Source: a virus
Virus record (IMG/VR): IMGVR_UViG_3300043783_000152
Location: 1-63,698 of that record
DNA: 63,698 nucleotides
Strand: one strand, 5' to 3'
In this document: in pieces, positions 62,854-63,698 of the stretch
How the letters are laid out: each line of letters begins with the position of its first letter
Position numbering within the stretch: the first letter of the stretch is position 1
Made by a program: the position numbers and the translations under genes
Notes under the pieces: generated by a model
What the model was told of the DNA's origin: nothing
The model's input: the letters and a program-made list of their open reading frames with translations, nothing else
Databases searched by the model: none

Positions 62854-63189
62854 TTACCGCCTTTGCTGTTGTGAGGCGCCGGTGGAAAGTGCGAAGGGAG
62901 GCCCGACCGGCTGCACGGTCGGAATGCTGCGATCGGCGGCGAGCGCCAGCAACTGAGGCGACGCCTCCGGCGAGATTCTGATCGGCTCGACGCCGGTAAT
63001 GACTGATGCCGTCTGGACGACCTTGCTGTCCCGGTGGATGAACAGGCCCCAGAGATAGGGAACCGCTATGCCCGCCACGCTAATGATTGTTTGAGCCGCG
63101 TTTCCAGTGATCAATCCATCTGTCGCCGAAGCCGTGGCAGCAGCGCCGATCGTGGTAGTCAAAAAACTGATCCAGGTATTCGGGTTCAT
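62854..63189 (-). CDS. Holin-like membrane protein
   Basis: 111 residues from ATG 63189 with AAGGA 9 bp upstream. Residues 5-22 (TWISFLTTTIGAAATASA) and 28-50 (GNAAQTIISVAGIAVPYLWG, then LFIHRD) are two hydrophobic segments joined by a short turn, followed by a polar, disordered tail. This matches small phage holins that open the inner membrane for the endolysin. First gene of the lysis unit beyond the terminator. Confidence 0.72.
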   Translation of the reverse strand: MNPNTWISFLTTTIGAAATASATDGLITGNAAQTIISVAGIAVPYLWGLFIHRDSKVVQTASVITGVEPIRISPEASPQLLALAADRSIPTVQPVGPPFALSTGASQQQRR

Positions 63190-63325
63190 TTCTGTTTGTC
63201 CTTTTTGTCAGCTCCTTGAGAGGCAAATGATCCACATAAAAACGATGCCGCGAGAGACTATTCCATAAAGTTGCTTTGCGCCAGCGATATGCACGTTTTC
63301 TCGGCCAACGGCTGTACGGACCAAC

Positions 63326-63347
63326 AAAAAGGCGTCGCAAGCGACGC
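63326..63347 (-). terminator. Rho-independent terminator of the virion operon
   Basis: On the minus strand GCGTCGC-TT-GCGACGC (stem 63332-63347, effectively 6 bp with a tetraloop) followed by CTTTTTG. It lies 5 bp after the tailspike stop (63352-63354) and separates the virion operon from the lysis unit. Confidence 0.82.
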
Positions 63348-63351
63348 ATCT

Positions 63352-63698
63352 TTAGTACCCTTGGCATTTAAATTTTATGACATCGGCCGCCGAAGCGTTC
63401 GCGGAACGGATGGTGAAGGTTACACTGGTTGTCGATTCAGTTCCAGTCTGATCGAAGATCGAGGTGGGCGTCGTCAGGTCATGGGCATCGCAGGCCCAGC
63501 CGGTCGGCGCAGTCGGCATGGCGAGGATGACCGTCGTCGTTGTAGCACAGTTCCCGGCTGGGACGGCGAATTTACCAGCTGTCGGTCCGCCCGTCTGGGT
63601 GCCGGCAACGACGACGCAGCTGCCAGTGAGCGTCGGAACCGTCCCGTTGGCGATGAGTTGGCCCGTGAAGACGTTCTGACCGGAAAACGCGTTATTGC
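63352..63698 (-). CDS. Tailspike C-terminus, right copy (rest of the gene is at the left edge)
   Basis: Encodes the last 114-115 codons of the tailspike and the stop TAA (63352-63354), ending VIKFKCQGY. It enters from the right edge and continues at the left edge of the window on the circle. Compared with the left copy it has six base changes: four silent third-position ones, and two first-position ones giving Ser to Pro and Pro to Thr. Confidence 0.88.
   Translation of the reverse strand, partial: NNAFSGQNVFTGQLIANGTVPTLTGSCVVVAGTQTGGPTAGKFAVPAGNCATTTTVILAMPTAPTGWACDAHDLTTPTSIFDQTGTESTTSVTFTIRSANASAADVIKFKCQGY
63357..63698. repeat. Terminal overlap, right copy
   Basis: 342 bp identical to 1-342 apart from six substitutions (63472, 63559, 63585, 63625, 63642, 63655), about 98.2 % identity with no gaps. 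Five of the six lie in the last 140 bases. Best read as assembly closure across two natural variants. Confidence 0.95.

Noticed and set aside
63080-63367. 95-codon minus-strand frame over the holin and terminator
   Set aside because: It runs through the terminator hairpin and the holin in another frame, and is Arg-rich without a ribosome binding site.
1-63698. tRNA genes
   Set aside because: No cloverleaf with a conserved T-loop was recognised by eye on either strand; a covariance-model search would settle it.

Overview
The window is a near-complete genome of a tailed bacteriophage, most likely short-tailed (podovirus-like). It carries a large terminase, portal, scaffold, major capsid protein, two head-tail adaptors, large internal virion proteins, tail appendages and a lysis module, and shows no tape measure, sheath or tube genes. 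A full-length GcrA homologue and CTTGAC-type -35 boxes point to an alphaproteobacterial host. The first 342 bp recur at the end with six substitutions, so the contig closes into a circle of about 63.36 kb, and the tailspike gene crosses the join.

Layout. (1) 1-24.3 kb, minus strand: virion genes in reverse order, from tailspike and signal-peptide tail proteins through internal proteins, tail and adaptors to capsid, scaffold and small head proteins. (2) 24.5-25.05 kb: a two-gene plus-strand cassette. (3) 25.1-30.4 kb, minus: portal, zinc-ribbon protein, terminase. (4) 30.5-41.7 kb, minus: small genes, a glycan cassette (FkbM methyltransferase, TPR glycosyltransferase, epimerase, two more glycosyltransferases), a serine recombinase, an RHH regulator and GcrA. 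(5) 41.7-43.1 kb: C5 methyltransferase with an overlapping second reading frame, and an HNH gene. (6) 43.1-46.4 kb: regulatory DNA and a DUF932 gene. (7) 47-49.3 kb, minus: prim-pol/helicase. (8) 49.5-58.3 kb, plus: replication operon (DNA polymerase I, PD-(D/E)XK and VRR-NUC nucleases, SNF2 helicase). (9) 58.3-63.2 kb, minus: lysis and surface module with a sedolisin and a two-domain endolysin, preceded by the terminator of the tail operon.

Most genes are translationally coupled by ATGA, TGATG or TAATG overlaps. Many genuine genes are under 60 codons. Five free-standing HNH endonuclease genes and one AP2 relic interrupt conserved modules.

The strongest leads are: a palindrome TGTAGTG-N5-CACTACA beside TTGAC boxes at four sites, one of them ahead of the RHH gene; the dual-coding methyltransferase; a 14-bp tandem duplication that shifts the end of a glycosyltransferase out of a TAATG junction; tail proteins with secretion signals; and a capsid N-terminal fragment joined to a Tat-like leader. 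All functions are read from motifs by eye; no database search was run.
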